A program made the translations under genes and the position numbers. A stretch of DNA of 64,000 nucleotides from Aralia elata (Eukaryota; Streptophyta; Magnoliopsida; Apiales; Araliaceae): the NCBI GenBank assembly GCA_034770075.1, contig CM068379.1, forward strand, positions 44,275,130-44,339,129, written 5' to 3'. Shown in pieces: positions 42,121 through 54,277 of the stretch (positions are counted from its first letter, which is position 1; each line of letters opens with the position of its first letter). Under the pieces are notes generated by a model. The model had not been told where the DNA came from. It worked only from the letters and a program-made list of their open reading frames with translations, and searched no databases.

Positions 42121-45100
42121 AACCCGAAAGACATTCTTCTAAAGGCAAAAGTGCCGTATGGACATGTAAACGTAGTCTTTTCCTGGTCTTCTGGAGCTAT
42201 CGTAATCTGATTGTAGCCTGAATACCCATCCAGAAGGCAATAGTACTCATGACCCGCCAGTCGGTCCAACATCTGATCGATAAACGGAAGTGGAAAATGG
42301 TCCTTCCTTGTAGCTTTGTTAAGCTTGCGGTAGTCCATGCAAATTCTCCACCCTGTTACGGTTCGCGTTGGGATCAGTTCGTTATTCTCATTGGTGACCA
42401 CGGTCATTCCACCCTTCTTTGGTACGCACTGCACAGGGCTCACCCATGCACTATCCGAGATAGGGTAGATTATTCCCGCATCCAGCCATTTCAGTATCTC
42501 CTTCTTAACCACTTCTTTCATTATAGGATTGAGCCTTCTTTGCTGTTCAACTGTCAGCTTGCTACCATCTTCCAATAAGATCTTATGCATGCAAAAAGAC
42601 GGGCTTATCCCCTTGATATCGGCTATGGTCCATCCAATAGCTGATTTAAACTCTCTAAGCACTCGTAGCAGTTTTTCCTCCTGAAAAGATGTTAGTGCAG
42701 AAGAAATAATCACAAGTAGCTTTGAATCTTTATTTAAAAATGCGTACCTGAGATGTTCTGGAAGTGGTTTAAGTTCAAGTTCAGGAGGCATCTCAAGAGA
42801 TGGTTTCAACTTTACTGATGTCTCTCCCGCTTTCGTAAGTGGCTCGATAGGTGTTCTGAATTTTCCGAATTTGGGGGTGGTATTCAGATATTGCACAAGT
42901 TCAGCACATTCTTCATCCTCCAAATCTGAATTTTTAGCAATCACTCGCTGCAGTGGTTCATATCCCAACAAACTTCCAACTTCATCATGCACTATACTAT
43001 CCACCAAATCTACTCTGAAGCATTCTTCTTCATCGGTTGGAAGCTTCATTGCTTTGAAAACGTTAAACGTCACCTCTTGGTCATGTACACGCATTATAAG
43101 CTCCCCTTTCTGCACGTCTATCAAAGTCCTCCCAGTGGCTAGGAATGGTCTCCCTAGTATGATTGGTATATTTTTGTCCTCTTCATAATCCAGAATGATG
43201 AAGTCCGCCGGAAAAATAAATTTGTCCACTTTCACCAGTACGTCTTCCACTATCCCCCGTGGATATGTGATACATCTATCGGCTAACTGCAGAGATATAT
43301 TTGTTGGTTTTGGTTCCGGCAATCCCAACTGACTGAATACTGACAACGGCATCAGGTTGATACTTGCCCCAAGATCACACAAACATTTATCGAAGCTCAT
43401 CTTTCCGATCGTGCATGGAATTGTGAAACTGCCCGGATCTTTCAGCTTTGGTGGTAATTTACGTTGAAGCACTGCACTGCATTCCTCTGTCAAGGCCACT
43501 GTCTCAAACTCGTCTAACCTTCTCTTCCTTGACAGTATACCCTTCATAAACTTTGCATAACTTGGCATTTGTTCCAATGCCTCCGCGAAAGGTATGTTGA
43601 TCTGCAGTTTCTTAAAAACCTCCAAAAACTTTCTGAACTGTTTATCAGCCCTCTGTTTATTCAATCTTTGCGGATATGGAACTCGAGGGTGAACTTGCGG
43701 TACTGTATTCACGGGCTTCCCATTTGAACTAGCTTTCTCCTTCTCTACTGACTCGTAGTTATCCTTCTTCTCTTTTTGTTCATCTTCAATTTTTATCTCA
43801 GTTTCTACCCCAGTGTCATCCCCTTGTAAACTCGGTACTGCTGAGTCTGGTACATTTCCTGAATATTGCTTTCCCGATCTGAGTGTAATAGCCTGACACT
43901 GTTCCTTACCTTCTCTCCGTGGATTTGCCTCTGTGTTACTTGGCAATGAACCCTGGGGCCTGCTGTTAAGCATAGTCGCCATTTGCCCCATCTGAGCTTC
44001 CAGATTTTTAATAGCCACTGCCTGGCTTTTGATCATCACCTCTGTATTTGCCATGTACTTTAACATCATCTCCTCCATTTCTGATTTCTTTTCCTGCGGA
44101 GGTGCGTATGGAGTAGGATGTTGTTGTTGAGAATATCGCGGTGGAAAAGGTGGTCGTGGAGCATACTGTTGCTGCGCCGGCTGAAACTGATTGTTCTGCT
44201 GAAACTGCTGCTGCTGATTTCCTTGGTTGTTTGACCAACTAAAGTTTGGATGATTGCGATTGTTGGGGTGGTATGTGTTCTGAAACTGACCTTGGTCTTT
44301 CTTATAAGTGTTCACATACTGCACCGACTCCGAGTTGATAGCACATTGATCTGTTGAGTGCGACCCCGCACAAATCTCACAAACGAAGGCAACTGACTTG
44401 GCTTTGCTTTCCGACAACGAATCTATTTTCTTTGCCATAGCCGCCATCTGTGCTGACAACTGGGTAATAGCATCCACTTCCAACAAACCTGCAACTCTGG
44501 GCTGTGACGTTCTGGCTGTAGGATTTTGAAAATCATTTGCTGCCATAGTCTCAATAAGGTTATAAGCCTCGTCATAGCTCTTTGCCCCTAAAGCTCCACC
44601 CGCAGCTGCATCTACTATCTGCCTAGACTGCCATCCCAATCCATTATAAAATGTGTTGATCACCATCCAATCTAGCATCCCATGGTGTGGACACTTCCTT
44701 AGCATCTCCTTGTACCTATCCCAAGCCTCGTATAAGGACTCACCCTGTTGTTGCTCAAATTGAGAAATTGCTGTCCTTAGTTTTGCAGTTTTAGCCATTG
44801 GGAAAAACTTGGCTAGAAATTTTTGTGCTAGGTCCTCCCATGTAGTAATTGATCCTGCAGGCAAAGAATGGAGCCAACTTCTTGCTCTATCCCTTAATGA
44901 GAATGGGAATAGCCTTAGTCGGATAGCATCCTCCGTCACCCCATTGTACCTAAATGTATCACAAATTTCAATGAAACTCAAAAGATGCTCATTAGGATCG
45001 TCTGTAGCAGCACCCCCAAATTGGACCGAATTCTGCACCATTTGAATGGTTCCTGGTTTAATCTCAAAGGTATTTGCTGCTATTGCCGGTCTTACTATGC

Positions 45101-45335
45101 TAGACTGCAATCCAGTGATGTTTGGCATGGAATAGTCCCTCAAAGCTTTATGTTCCTCTCTTTGCTCGATTCTCTGTTCCTCCGTCATCTTCGGAATAGT
45201 TCTTTCTAACTGTGCTTGTAAATTCCTACGCACTCTTGCTTTCCAACCTCTTCCGTCAATATTATCCTGAGCTGGTGTTAATTCTGAGTTGGATGAGCGT
45301 GTGTGCATAAAAATTCTACAAGTACTTGAAACCAA
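41985..45335 (-). pseudogene. gag-protease-RT (N-terminal part) of the Athila-like element
   Basis: A 1116-codon open frame; the native start may be the second methionine (MHTRSSNSEL). Residues about 80-260 are retrotransposon gag (RLRLFPFSLRDRARSWLHSL). A CX2CX3HX4C knuckle (CEICAGSHSTDQC) lies near 319-331. A Q/P-rich linker follows, then the aspartic protease with CDLGAS near 652. Reverse transcriptase begins near 960 (WVSPVQCVPKKGG, ICMDYRKLNKAT, FGLCNAPATFQRCM). After ATFQRCM the frame turns to nonsense because one base is missing near 42070. The rest of RT continues in the neighbouring frame. Confidence 0.92.
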
Positions 45336-45430
45336 AACAAAAATAAAAATAGAAATGAGAAAAGATTAGAGTTGTCTAAGTCAAACAATATAGCTTAAAA
45401 CTAATGATAATAATAAAAATCTAACGCCTG

Positions 45431-45448
45431 TCCCCGGCAACGGCGCCA
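45431..45448 (-). other. Primer binding site of the Athila-like element (tRNA-Asp)
   Basis: The minus strand reads TGGCGCCGTTGCCGGGGA. The first 17 bases are complementary to the 3' end of plant tRNA-Asp including CCA. Six bases separate it from the LTR. A tRNA-Asp primer is usual in the Athila/Tat branch. Confidence 0.9.
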
Positions 45449-45454
45449 AAAACT

Positions 45455-46765
45455 TGTTGCCTCTTTTTAAGTTTTAAATAAAAGAGCTCTAACTCGTGCA
45501 AGTATACACGGTCAACAAGTAATACAGAGGAAGTAGAGTATCGTCCCACAGAGACAGTGTTAAATTAAAATACTATGCATCAGTCCTATCACTATATTTA
45601 TTTGCCTAAACTAATGATTTGATTGTGTTGACAAAATTATTTCTAAATCAATTAACAACTAAAGAATCAAATACTAACGGAATATATCAAACTTGGAATT
45701 AATGGGATCCTAACTTCATTTAATAGTTCATCTAATTACCACTATCATGCTAGTAAGTTCACATATCACAGAAAAGTAGCCAAGGACACAAAAATAGACA
45801 TAACCATTTGTCAATGCATTATGACCTACTTACATAATATCCATACTTGATAGACACTATGTAATCATCACTATAACCAAAATCACTATATTTCTATGTG
45901 AAATTGCAATTATATTGAGTTTAAGCACAAGTCCTTATTTTAACTCTTACGGTGAAACAGTATATTTCTATCTGAATCACAAAATATTAAGCTATCTAAT
46001 TAAGCCTCATATTCGCAAGCTATCATGATTACAATCCATACTTATATGTTGTTTTTCAATTCCATACAAGTACTGAAGTCGAATGGTGATCAAGCATTCA
46101 TACATGCAAAACAATCATGATAGAAGTTCCTTATGATATATAAAACAAGCTAACAATCAAGACTGTAATTAAACTACATATTAAAATCCGTTAGAATCCC
46201 ATAATGGAGATTAGTTCACATCTGAACCAAAAGCCATTATGGGATCAAATCTACACATGGAGAAGTAAACAATCAATTGAAGTAAGAAGAATTAGATTGA
46301 TCAAACCCAATTGAAGAATAAAATCCAAAGTAAAGCTTAAACCCACATCAAAATCCAATGCTTGAACAAAAATAATCCACAGAATAAATTCTCTAAAAAC
46401 TATCTCTAGAAAAGTAGAATAATAATAATAAAAGTCTCCAAGTTCCTTCTCACTATCTGATCAATATGGACTAGAATCCTCATCAGAATCGACTTCTTTT
46501 TCCTCCTTCAGCTGGACAAATAGTGCAAAAACGTGGCCTAGTGCTGCTGGCGCTTGCCCTAGCGTTGCTGGCGCTATGACTGACCCAGGAATTTACAAAA
46601 ATGCCACTAGGTCTATTTTGAGCTCCAAATTTACCCTTTTGCCCCTCCAGCTCCAACTTACAATAAATAAACACAAAAACAAGTAAAATAATACTAAAAA
46701 CACTTAAAGACCACAATAATTAAGCCTAGCAATACCTGATTCGTAGGTATAAAACCCACTCATCA
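45455..46765 (-). repeat. 5' LTR of the Athila-like element
   Basis: 1311 bp, near-identical to the 3' LTR. It has an extra 21 bp near 46550, so two GC dyads (46542-46556 and 46563-46577) stand where the other LTR has one. Confidence 0.92.
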
Positions 46766-46770
46766 TATTC

Positions 46771-47154
46771 CTTAGCGAGCCACGTTCAGTGAACTTATTC
46801 TCTAATAAGCACCTACATACTTGCTTTAGTGTCTCCACACAAATGATTATGAGATCAATCATCCTCTTCATAAGAGCAAGCAACGTATGTACTAATCTAT
46901 TCGGATTCACTAATCCCCTTTTTAGTAATCCATCGATTAGGAACAATTTTAGTTTGTGAGCTATCTTGAATTTAGATCTCATTAGCATGATCCCCATCAT
47001 GATTCTAAAAGCATTTCTCAAAACTATGGGTTTATCACATTTAATATAACAACACCATGTAGATAATATAAAATGCCTTTAATAACCGAATAAGATTACA
47101 AAGTATATACTACATCATATCAAATATGATTGGCTTGTGTGCATACTATTTTCA
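46771..47154 (-). repeat. 3' LTR of Copia element 2, inner part
   Basis: Resumes CTTAGCGAGCCACG after the second TATTC (46766-46770) and ends TTTTCA before the polypurine tract. Confidence 0.9.
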
Positions 47155-47241
47155 ATCTCCCACTTGCACTAAAGCCAATCGTCATGGTATCTAATACCCT
47201 TCTTCTCTAAGTGACGATCATCCTGTTGTTTGGATAAAGCT

Positions 47242-49735
47242 TCAGTAAATGGATATGCAATGTTGTTCTTGAGAGTCTACTATGTCTATAGTGACTTCTC
47301 CTCTTTCAATGATTCCACTAATCAAATGAAAGTGCCGCAACATATGTTTGAATCCAAGATGAGACTTGGGAACTATTCCTAGTTCTGTAATGAACTTTTC
47401 ATCCAAACAATCAACTTGCAGCTTCATTTACAGCTATATACTTTGTCTTTGTCACTAAACCAGCAACTCTTTACTGTTGGAACCTTTCCAATTCACTGCA
47501 CCACTTTTCAAGGTAACGATTTACTTTAAAGTGGATTTGTTATCGTCTTGATCAGTCTGAAAAAACTTGAGTCTGTTTAGCCCTCTAGTTTTAATTCGGA
47601 CCTACCATGAATTATGATTACATCTTCAATACCGGTTTAGTACTTAAAGATGTTTATCACTGTCTTACAGTGATCTTCTCTAGAATATGACTGATCAACA
47701 TCAATCCTAGTATATTCATTGCATACATGATAGTAACTCATGCGATCTCTCTTTTAATTGGGGACAATTTTAGAGAGATACACTCCACGGCTCATCATCA
47801 TGAGACCTTTCTTGGAGTTTGCAATGCTAAACGCCTTTAGCATCGAATGAATATATGTTCATTGGGTCAAGCCGAACATCCTTTTAAATCTATCTATATA
47901 GATTTCTATCCCCAATTTATAGGATGCTCCTCCCAAGTCATTCATGGAAGAATGTTTAGACAATTTTATCTTTACTGATTGTAGCATTGGTGTGTTATTC
48001 CTTGTCGGTAGTATATCAACATATAATACCAAGAATGTCACAGTGCTCCCACTTACCCTTTTGTACACACTAGGTTCATTCTCATTTTTGATAAAATCAA
48101 ACTCTTTTGATTGTCTCATCAAAATGAATGTTCCATTTTTGAGAAGCTTGCTTCAATCCATAAATGGATCATTGTAGCTTAAAACACGATTTGCTTCAAC
48201 CTTTGAAACAAATTCCTCTGGCTGTATCATACATACATTCTCCTCAAGTCTTCATTGAGGAAGGGTGTCTCCACATCCATTTTTGCCAGATTTCGTAATA
48301 AGCTGCAATCACAAGCAAAATCCAAATGGACTTGAGCATTACCCAGTAATAAGGTTTTATCACAGTCAACTCCTTGACTTGAAAAACCTTTTAAATAGGT
48401 CTGGTCTTATAGGACTACACCTTGCCATTTGCCCCAGTCTTTCTTTTAAAGACCCATATACACTAGAGTCTATACTTGGTTCTCATACATGGAGTCCATT
48501 TCGGATTTCATGGCCATCTGCCATTTCTCTGAGTGTCTTCTACTCATAGCCTCATCGTATATAACTGGATCATCATCCTCTATGATGTGTACCTCATCAT
48601 CATCCTTTATGATGAATCCGTACCTCCCAGGTATCTTCGGTACTCTTCCAGATTTACGATTCGGTTGTGGTACAATAGGTCTATCTATAGGTTCCTCGGT
48701 TCGACTTAAAGTGCTTTGTGGTTCTTGAACTCCTTCAAGATCTATTACCCTCCCACTAGCTCCTTCAATGATAAACACCTTTATCTAAGAAGGCAGCGTG
48801 TAGGATTATAGTAATAATACCCTAAACTTTCTTTAGGATATCCCACAAGTCTGCACTTGTCAGATTTTGTCCCAAACTTATCTTTGAAACCTTTTCACAT
48901 AAGCTGGACAACCCCTTATCTTAACATAGTTAAGAGTAGGAATCCTTCCTATCCATAACCTTTATGGAGTCTTGGGCTCGGATTTTTTGAGGTTACCTTA
49001 TTTTGTAGATATGCAGCCGTTTCTAGGGCATAACCCCAGATGGATACTGGAATGTCGGTAAAAATCATTATGGACTGCACCATGTCCAACAAGGTACAAT
49101 TTCTCATTTTAGATACACCAATCAATTATTGCGTATCAGGAGGTGTCCATTATGAGAAAATACCATTTTGAGATGATCTAGAAACTTATTGCACAAGTAT
49201 TCCTTACTCGATCTGATCAAAGAATCTTAATACTTTGTCAATTTGTTTCACTTCTGAATTCTTTGAACCTTTCAAATGATTCAGACTTGTATTTCATCAA
49301 ATACACACATTCAACTCTTTGAATGACCATCTCCTTTTTCTTTTACTAGTTTGTTCAATTTGCAAATTTATTTTTCATGTAAGTCAAGTATACAAAGTCT
49401 ATCAAGCAATTTTCTAGTTTCAAACAAAACATTATCATTATAAATAGAACAACAATTGTTCTTAAATATAATATCAGAACCTTCCTTGTCCAACAACGGA
49501 AGTAATAATGTTTCTAATGAAAACTGGAACATAATAACAATTTATTAACTTAATAGACTTGCCCGTAGGCAATGCTAAACTATAAGTTCCTACGGCTAAT
49601 GTAGCAACCATTGCTCCATTCTCCACATGTAAGATTACTTATTTTTTGTTTAGCTTTCTACTTCTGCTTAATCTCTACATTGGATTGCATATGTGAGAAC
49701 TACGGCCGGTATCCAATACCCAAGTAGAACCTTGA
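47242..49735 (-). pseudogene. pol remnant of Copia element 2 (PR, INT, RT, RNase H)
   Basis: The protease WVLDTGRSSH lies near 49715. Integrase pieces lie around 48960-49110. The reverse transcriptase at 47859-48122 is identical in translation to element 1, including LYVDI in place of YVDD. RNase H at 47242-47427 has the same internal deletion (GIVP joined to KSHLGFKH). Neither copy can supply its own polymerase. Confidence 0.8.
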
Positions 49736-49839
49736 CTTATAGAAAAATTTATTTCAATCATGAAAAAATCTATATCTGTAACCGAAGCTTCACTAAGCTT
49801 CTTCTGGTTAGCCTCTGTAAGATGCTCCTTACAGTTTCC

Positions 49840-50613
49840 TTTCCAGTATCCAGGCTTATTGCAGTGGAAGCAAACTCCTTTGCTATCTGCATCAGTCTTG
49901 TTCTTATTGTCCTTTGTTTTTGCCTTTCTATTTACCTTCTTTGAACGGTTCTTCTTTTAAAAAGATCCTTTGGCCCTCTTCCGCTTCCTAGAAGAATCAT
50001 CTACTAGTAAGACTTGGTCTTTCATGGTTGGAAAGTGACTCTTTACAGTTTTCAACATGTTTAAGCAACTCAGGCAGGTTGACATATAGCTTGTTCAGGT
50101 GGAAATTCACAACAATTTGTGAGAAAGAGTCCGGAAGTGATTGCAAGATCAAATCTTTGATCAACTCTCCATCCATTAAAACCGGTTGTCCCAATTGTTC
50201 AATCAGATTGATCATTTTAGGACATTTGTCTGTACTGTAGTGCCATTGGACATTCTAGATCGGAAGAGCTCCTTAGATATCTGATATCTACTAGTCCTAC
50301 ATTCCTCACCCTTCAACTCCTTGAAGGTGCAGGAGTATAGTAGGAGCATCCATAGTTTCATGCTGACGCTGAAGCTCGTTACGCATGGATGCGAGCATGA
50401 TGCATTGAGCCAACTGTGCATCATCTTGCCACTTTCTAAAAGTAGCAACCTCTTCCTCTGAGGCATTGTCTGCAAACATTGCAGGGATAGGCATATTAAG
50501 GACATAAGATAGCTTTTCAGCCTTGAGAACTATTCTCAAATTTCTTAACCAGTCCGTTTAACTTGGTCCGGTATTAGCATTAATATGCTCCGCAGTGCTA
50601 GTAAATTAGACAT
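49840..50613 (-). pseudogene. gag remnant of Copia element 2
   Basis: The minus strand start codon is at 50613. Segments such as KAEKLSYVLNMPIPAMFA, ELQRQHETMDAP, GELIKDLILQSLPDSFSQ and LPELLKHVENCKESL are better kept than in element 1 but lie in different frames. The knuckle near 49865 again has tyrosine for histidine after CFHCNKPG. Confidence 0.75.
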
Positions 50614-51879
50614 TGTAAAATTCTGTAAATGAATTTGTAATTTAACAACATTTTAGCATACATTCATTTTTAATTAATTACCAAAATAAATTAGGTCTTT
50701 ATTTTAAATTGGTATCTCCCACTATTTTCATCAAACTATATTACCCTCATTATATAGTTCGGCAATTCTAATTAAAGATTTGCTAGTGAGACTAAGGATC
50801 CCATTTAAAATGTATATAGCCTTGTGGTGACACAACAAACGATATATAAATAAATAGGTAGACAACTATTGTCAATTACATCTTTATGTAACTCCTTGTA
50901 TTTTGCCTCTTAGATTATTTTGATCAAGTGGTGACACATCCGAATCAAAATTATCCAAGTTAAGTCCATCCTAGCACTTCCATATATTCGAAAGAAAAAC
51001 ATTGTCCTTGTGGTGACACAACAAAACAGCATCGTTCAGTTTATGTATAAGCATCAAATGTGATAATGCAACATCTTAAATATTTTAATACTTGCCTTGT
51101 GGTGACACAACAAACTCATATTAAATATTTAATACTCTATTGCTTTACCATGCTAGAAGGCGACGTTCAATATTCCAAATATCTTTGAACGCTTAGGACT
51201 TAATATAATTTCTTTGAGGGGTTTGTTATTATTTGTCTTATCTTGTTTACCGCGCATGCACATATATATATAAAATACGCGTCATATTATTTAACATGCG
51301 AAGCATGTTGTATAATATATAATATATATATTAAGCATGCACATATAGAATACTATATTCTACCCGGATTGATTATGGAATTTTATTCTAGTTTGGTTCA
51401 CTAGAGCCACCAAGTGAACCAAAAGGTCAAACCTAGGGTGCAAGAACAAAATTTAAATATAACTATTACATTTAAACCCGGGCTCCTTTACAAACGGGTC
51501 TTCAAGCGCTCCTTGCTCCTTTGTCTCCAATTCTTCAAGTAATTCTAACTAAACCTATTACATAAACTATTTACAATAAATAGAAACCTTGATCAGCAGT
51601 CAAGGGGAGGTACATAGGAGGAAGATAGAATTTACATCAAGAAAAACTAGAGAAGACGAGGTACGCAGACCCCATTTATAAAAACCCATTCATTCAAGCA
51701 TCCACTAAAATAAATCCAATCACACATTGGTCAGTAGTCCATAATCAATCCCTATTTATTATCATACATATCTCCATATGTATCAATAAATAATATTCAT
51801 CTCATTAATAATAAAACCATTCCATATATGCATAGATATCATTTAATGGGCAATTAAAAGTTTACTAGAAATTTAATTT

Positions 51880-52230
51880 TGAAACAAAAATAAACTCATT
51901 TATTTTAATCAAAATTTAAATCATAATAAACTTATTTATTTTATTTTATCCAATTTTGAATAAAAATAAACTCCTTTATTTTTAATCAAATTCCAAATCA
52001 AAATAAACTCTTTTATTTCAATTAACATGGAATCCAATTTCAAGTTCAAAACAAACTCTTTTATTTTAACTTAAAATTGTTGGAAAATAAAATATGTTGA
52101 ATCCTATTCCTTATCAAAATAAACATATTTATTTTTAAGGAAACATAGAATCCTTTTCCATATGTGAATAAACTCCTTTATTCTAGGAAACATGGAATCA
52201 TATTCCAAGTTCAAATAAAACTTTTAATTT
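51880..52230. repeat. Degenerate tandem repeats in the leader of Copia element 2
   Basis: AATAAACTCCTTTATT units homologous to 14340-14880 but fewer, so unit number varies between copies. Confidence 0.7.
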
Positions 52231-52317
52231 TAATTATATTCCAATTGAAAATAAACCTTTTATCTTAATTGAAAATAAATAAAATCAAAAATAAAAATTT
52301 TTCAAAATGAACTGGAA

Positions 52318-52335
52318 GCGGCGCGGCCGCGCCGC
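52318..52335. repeat. 18-bp perfect GC palindrome in the leader of Copia element 2
   Basis: GCGGCGCGGCCGCGCCGC sits in otherwise AT-rich leader about 115 bp from the LTR and is absent from Copia element 1. It contains the same 14-bp GGCGCGGCCGCGCC unit as the LTR at 58736. Confidence 0.85.
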
Positions 52336-52434
52336 GTAGCAGATTTCGAAAAAATTTTTGTTGCCCAGAAAATCGATCCAATCGCATACCCATACATACA
52401 TGGAATCATAATAATTGATAATTAGCACAAGGTT

Positions 52435-52449
52435 AGGCTCTGATACCAC
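52435..52449 (-). other. Primer binding site of Copia element 2 (tRNA-Met type)
   Basis: The minus strand reads AGTGGTATCAGAGCC next to the 5' LTR, a perfect match to the usual initiator tRNA-Met site. Element 1 has an extra A here. Confidence 0.85.
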
Positions 52450-54272
52450 TGTTAGGTTTGTATATAGCGCGAAGATGCAATCCAATTACATAAATAGTGC
52501 GGAAGTGCGATAAAACGGATTTTAAAATTTTTCATACAAACCATCACCATGATCATCCATGTGCTCAATTATTAATTAAACGAAAGAAATAAAATATGAG
52601 AATCATACCCTTGTAGAACCATGCTTCCACAGGTACGAGTTCACCTCCAAATCCTTCGCGTTCTCCTTGAATTTCACCGATTAAATTCCTTCATTTGATC
52701 AACGTTAACCACCCAAGTGTTTGGCCTCTAGAGGTGATCCACCAAGGAATAATAGTTGTTCAAGAAGATGGGTGTTGGCAAAACCCTAGTTTCTATCTCT
52801 ATAGAAAGTGCAAGTACTCTCTCTCTCCAATTCTAATGGAAGAGTATGTAACTGTCTAACAGTCTAACTGTCTAACCCCAAATCATGATAAGACTCCTCT
52901 TATTTATAGATATAGGGAACCCACCTAAACTATTTAGGATTAGGGTTTTTATTCTAATTAAACTCCTTTAATTAATTAAACTCCTAATCCAATTAGGAAT
53001 TTATTAGAGAGTACTTCTATTAATTAATTCTCAATCCCTATTAGGAATTAAATAATAGTAATAGTAATAATAATAATAAGACTTTTCTTATTAATTTATA
53101 TTTAATATTTCTAAAATATTAAATAATAAATATTAAGCTATTTAATTTATTCTATCTCCATAGATTAAATTAAATACACTTAACTTCTTATTACAATTAT
53201 GCCATTTACTTCTTAAATAAATATTTTCCTTTTTGCAGTGTGACCCTTTAGGTTCTCCATATTAAACCGGTTGTGAATAAATCAATTAGAAAAATTCTAA
53301 TTTTATTTAAATAAATAAATTAAACTATTTAATTCATTTAAATAAATAATATTTATTCTACAATAAGGGTAAGCCCCTTTAGCGATCAACGACTTTCCAG
53401 ATAATATAGATTTCAACATTAATCACAAAAGAACCTTTCAGTGAATAGTTACCGTACAATTCAATCCTTCTACCATACAATGTCCCAATTAAATATAAGA
53501 CATGGAATTACTGTCAAGTCTTATTTTATTTAATTATATGTATTTCGATTCTCAAATGCACAACTCTAATAATGCAAATTAGAAACTCCTTTCTAATTTC
53601 ATTCTGCTTTGGCCAAAGACTTCTGAGTCGTCATTTATCGAATCACATAGGACATTCTCTCATTTTACTAGAAGTGGTAGATTCTTTGTTGATCATTCAC
53701 CTATCTCCATGTATAACTTATTATACCCAATTTTACCCTTTGATATACCCTAAGGGTCTTAAGGGACATGTCAAAGTATAACTCATCATACACAAAATAC
53801 TATGATGATCTCAAGTCCAAGGATCACTTGTACTATTATCACTAGAGGAATTCCTATTGACAGGCGAGGAAAACTCCATTAGGTATTCCTTAGCGAGCCA
53901 CGTTCAGTGAACTTATTCTCTAATAAGCACCTACATACTTGCTTTAGTGTCTCCACACAAATGATTATGAGATCAATCATCCTCTTCATAAGAGCAAGCA
54001 ACGTATGTACTAATCTATCCGGATTCACTAATCCCCTTTTTAGTAATCCATCGATTAGGAACGATTTTAGTTTGTGAGCTATCTTGAATTTAGATCTCAT
54101 TAGCATGATCCCCATCATGATTCTAAAAGCATTGCTCAAAACTATGGGTTTATCACATTTAATATAACAGCACCATGTAGATAATATAAAATGCCTTTAA
54201 TAACCGAATAAGATTACAAAGTATATACTATATCATATCAAATATGATTGGCTTGTGTGCATACTACTTTCA
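52450..54272 (-). repeat. 5' LTR of Copia element 2
   Basis: 1823 bp with TG...CA ends. A minus-strand TATAAATA lies at 52901-52908. An 8-bp GTCTAACT duplication near 52866 distinguishes it from the other LTR. Confidence 0.9.
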
Positions 54273-54277
54273 CGGCG

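Larger units (their letters stand above)
35103..46765 (-). mobile_element. Athila-like Ty3/gypsy element, nearly intact, with env-position ORF
   Basis: 11,663 bp, flanked by the 5-bp duplication TATTC (35098-35102 and 46766-46770), inserted in the LTR of Copia element 2. LTRs are 1290 and 1311 bp with about seven substitutions and one 21-bp indel between them by eye. Minus-strand order is 5' LTR, tRNA-Asp primer site, gag-protease-RT-RNase H-integrase, GC dyad spacer, extra ORF, polypurine tract, 3' LTR. This is the layout of the Athila branch of plant gypsy elements. Pol has one frameshift and two in-frame stops, so this copy cannot move by itself. Confidence 0.93.
33672..54272 (-). mobile_element. 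Copia element 2 (Angela/Tork-like), defective, split by the Athila-like element
   Basis: Same family as the element in SerRS intron 4. It is flanked by the 5-bp duplication CGGCG (33667-33671 and 54273-54277). Without the nested 11.67 kb it is about 8.9 kb. Minus-strand order is LTR (52450-54272), primer site, leader repeats, gag, pol remnants, polypurine tract, LTR (33672-35102 plus 46771-47154). Apart from the insertion, the LTRs differ at about ten positions by eye, so this insertion is also recent. Confidence 0.92.

Noticed and set aside
42249..45209. Several plus-strand open frames of 70-109 codons opposite Athila-like gag-pol
   Set aside because: Shadows of the long minus-strand coding frame, with no independent support.
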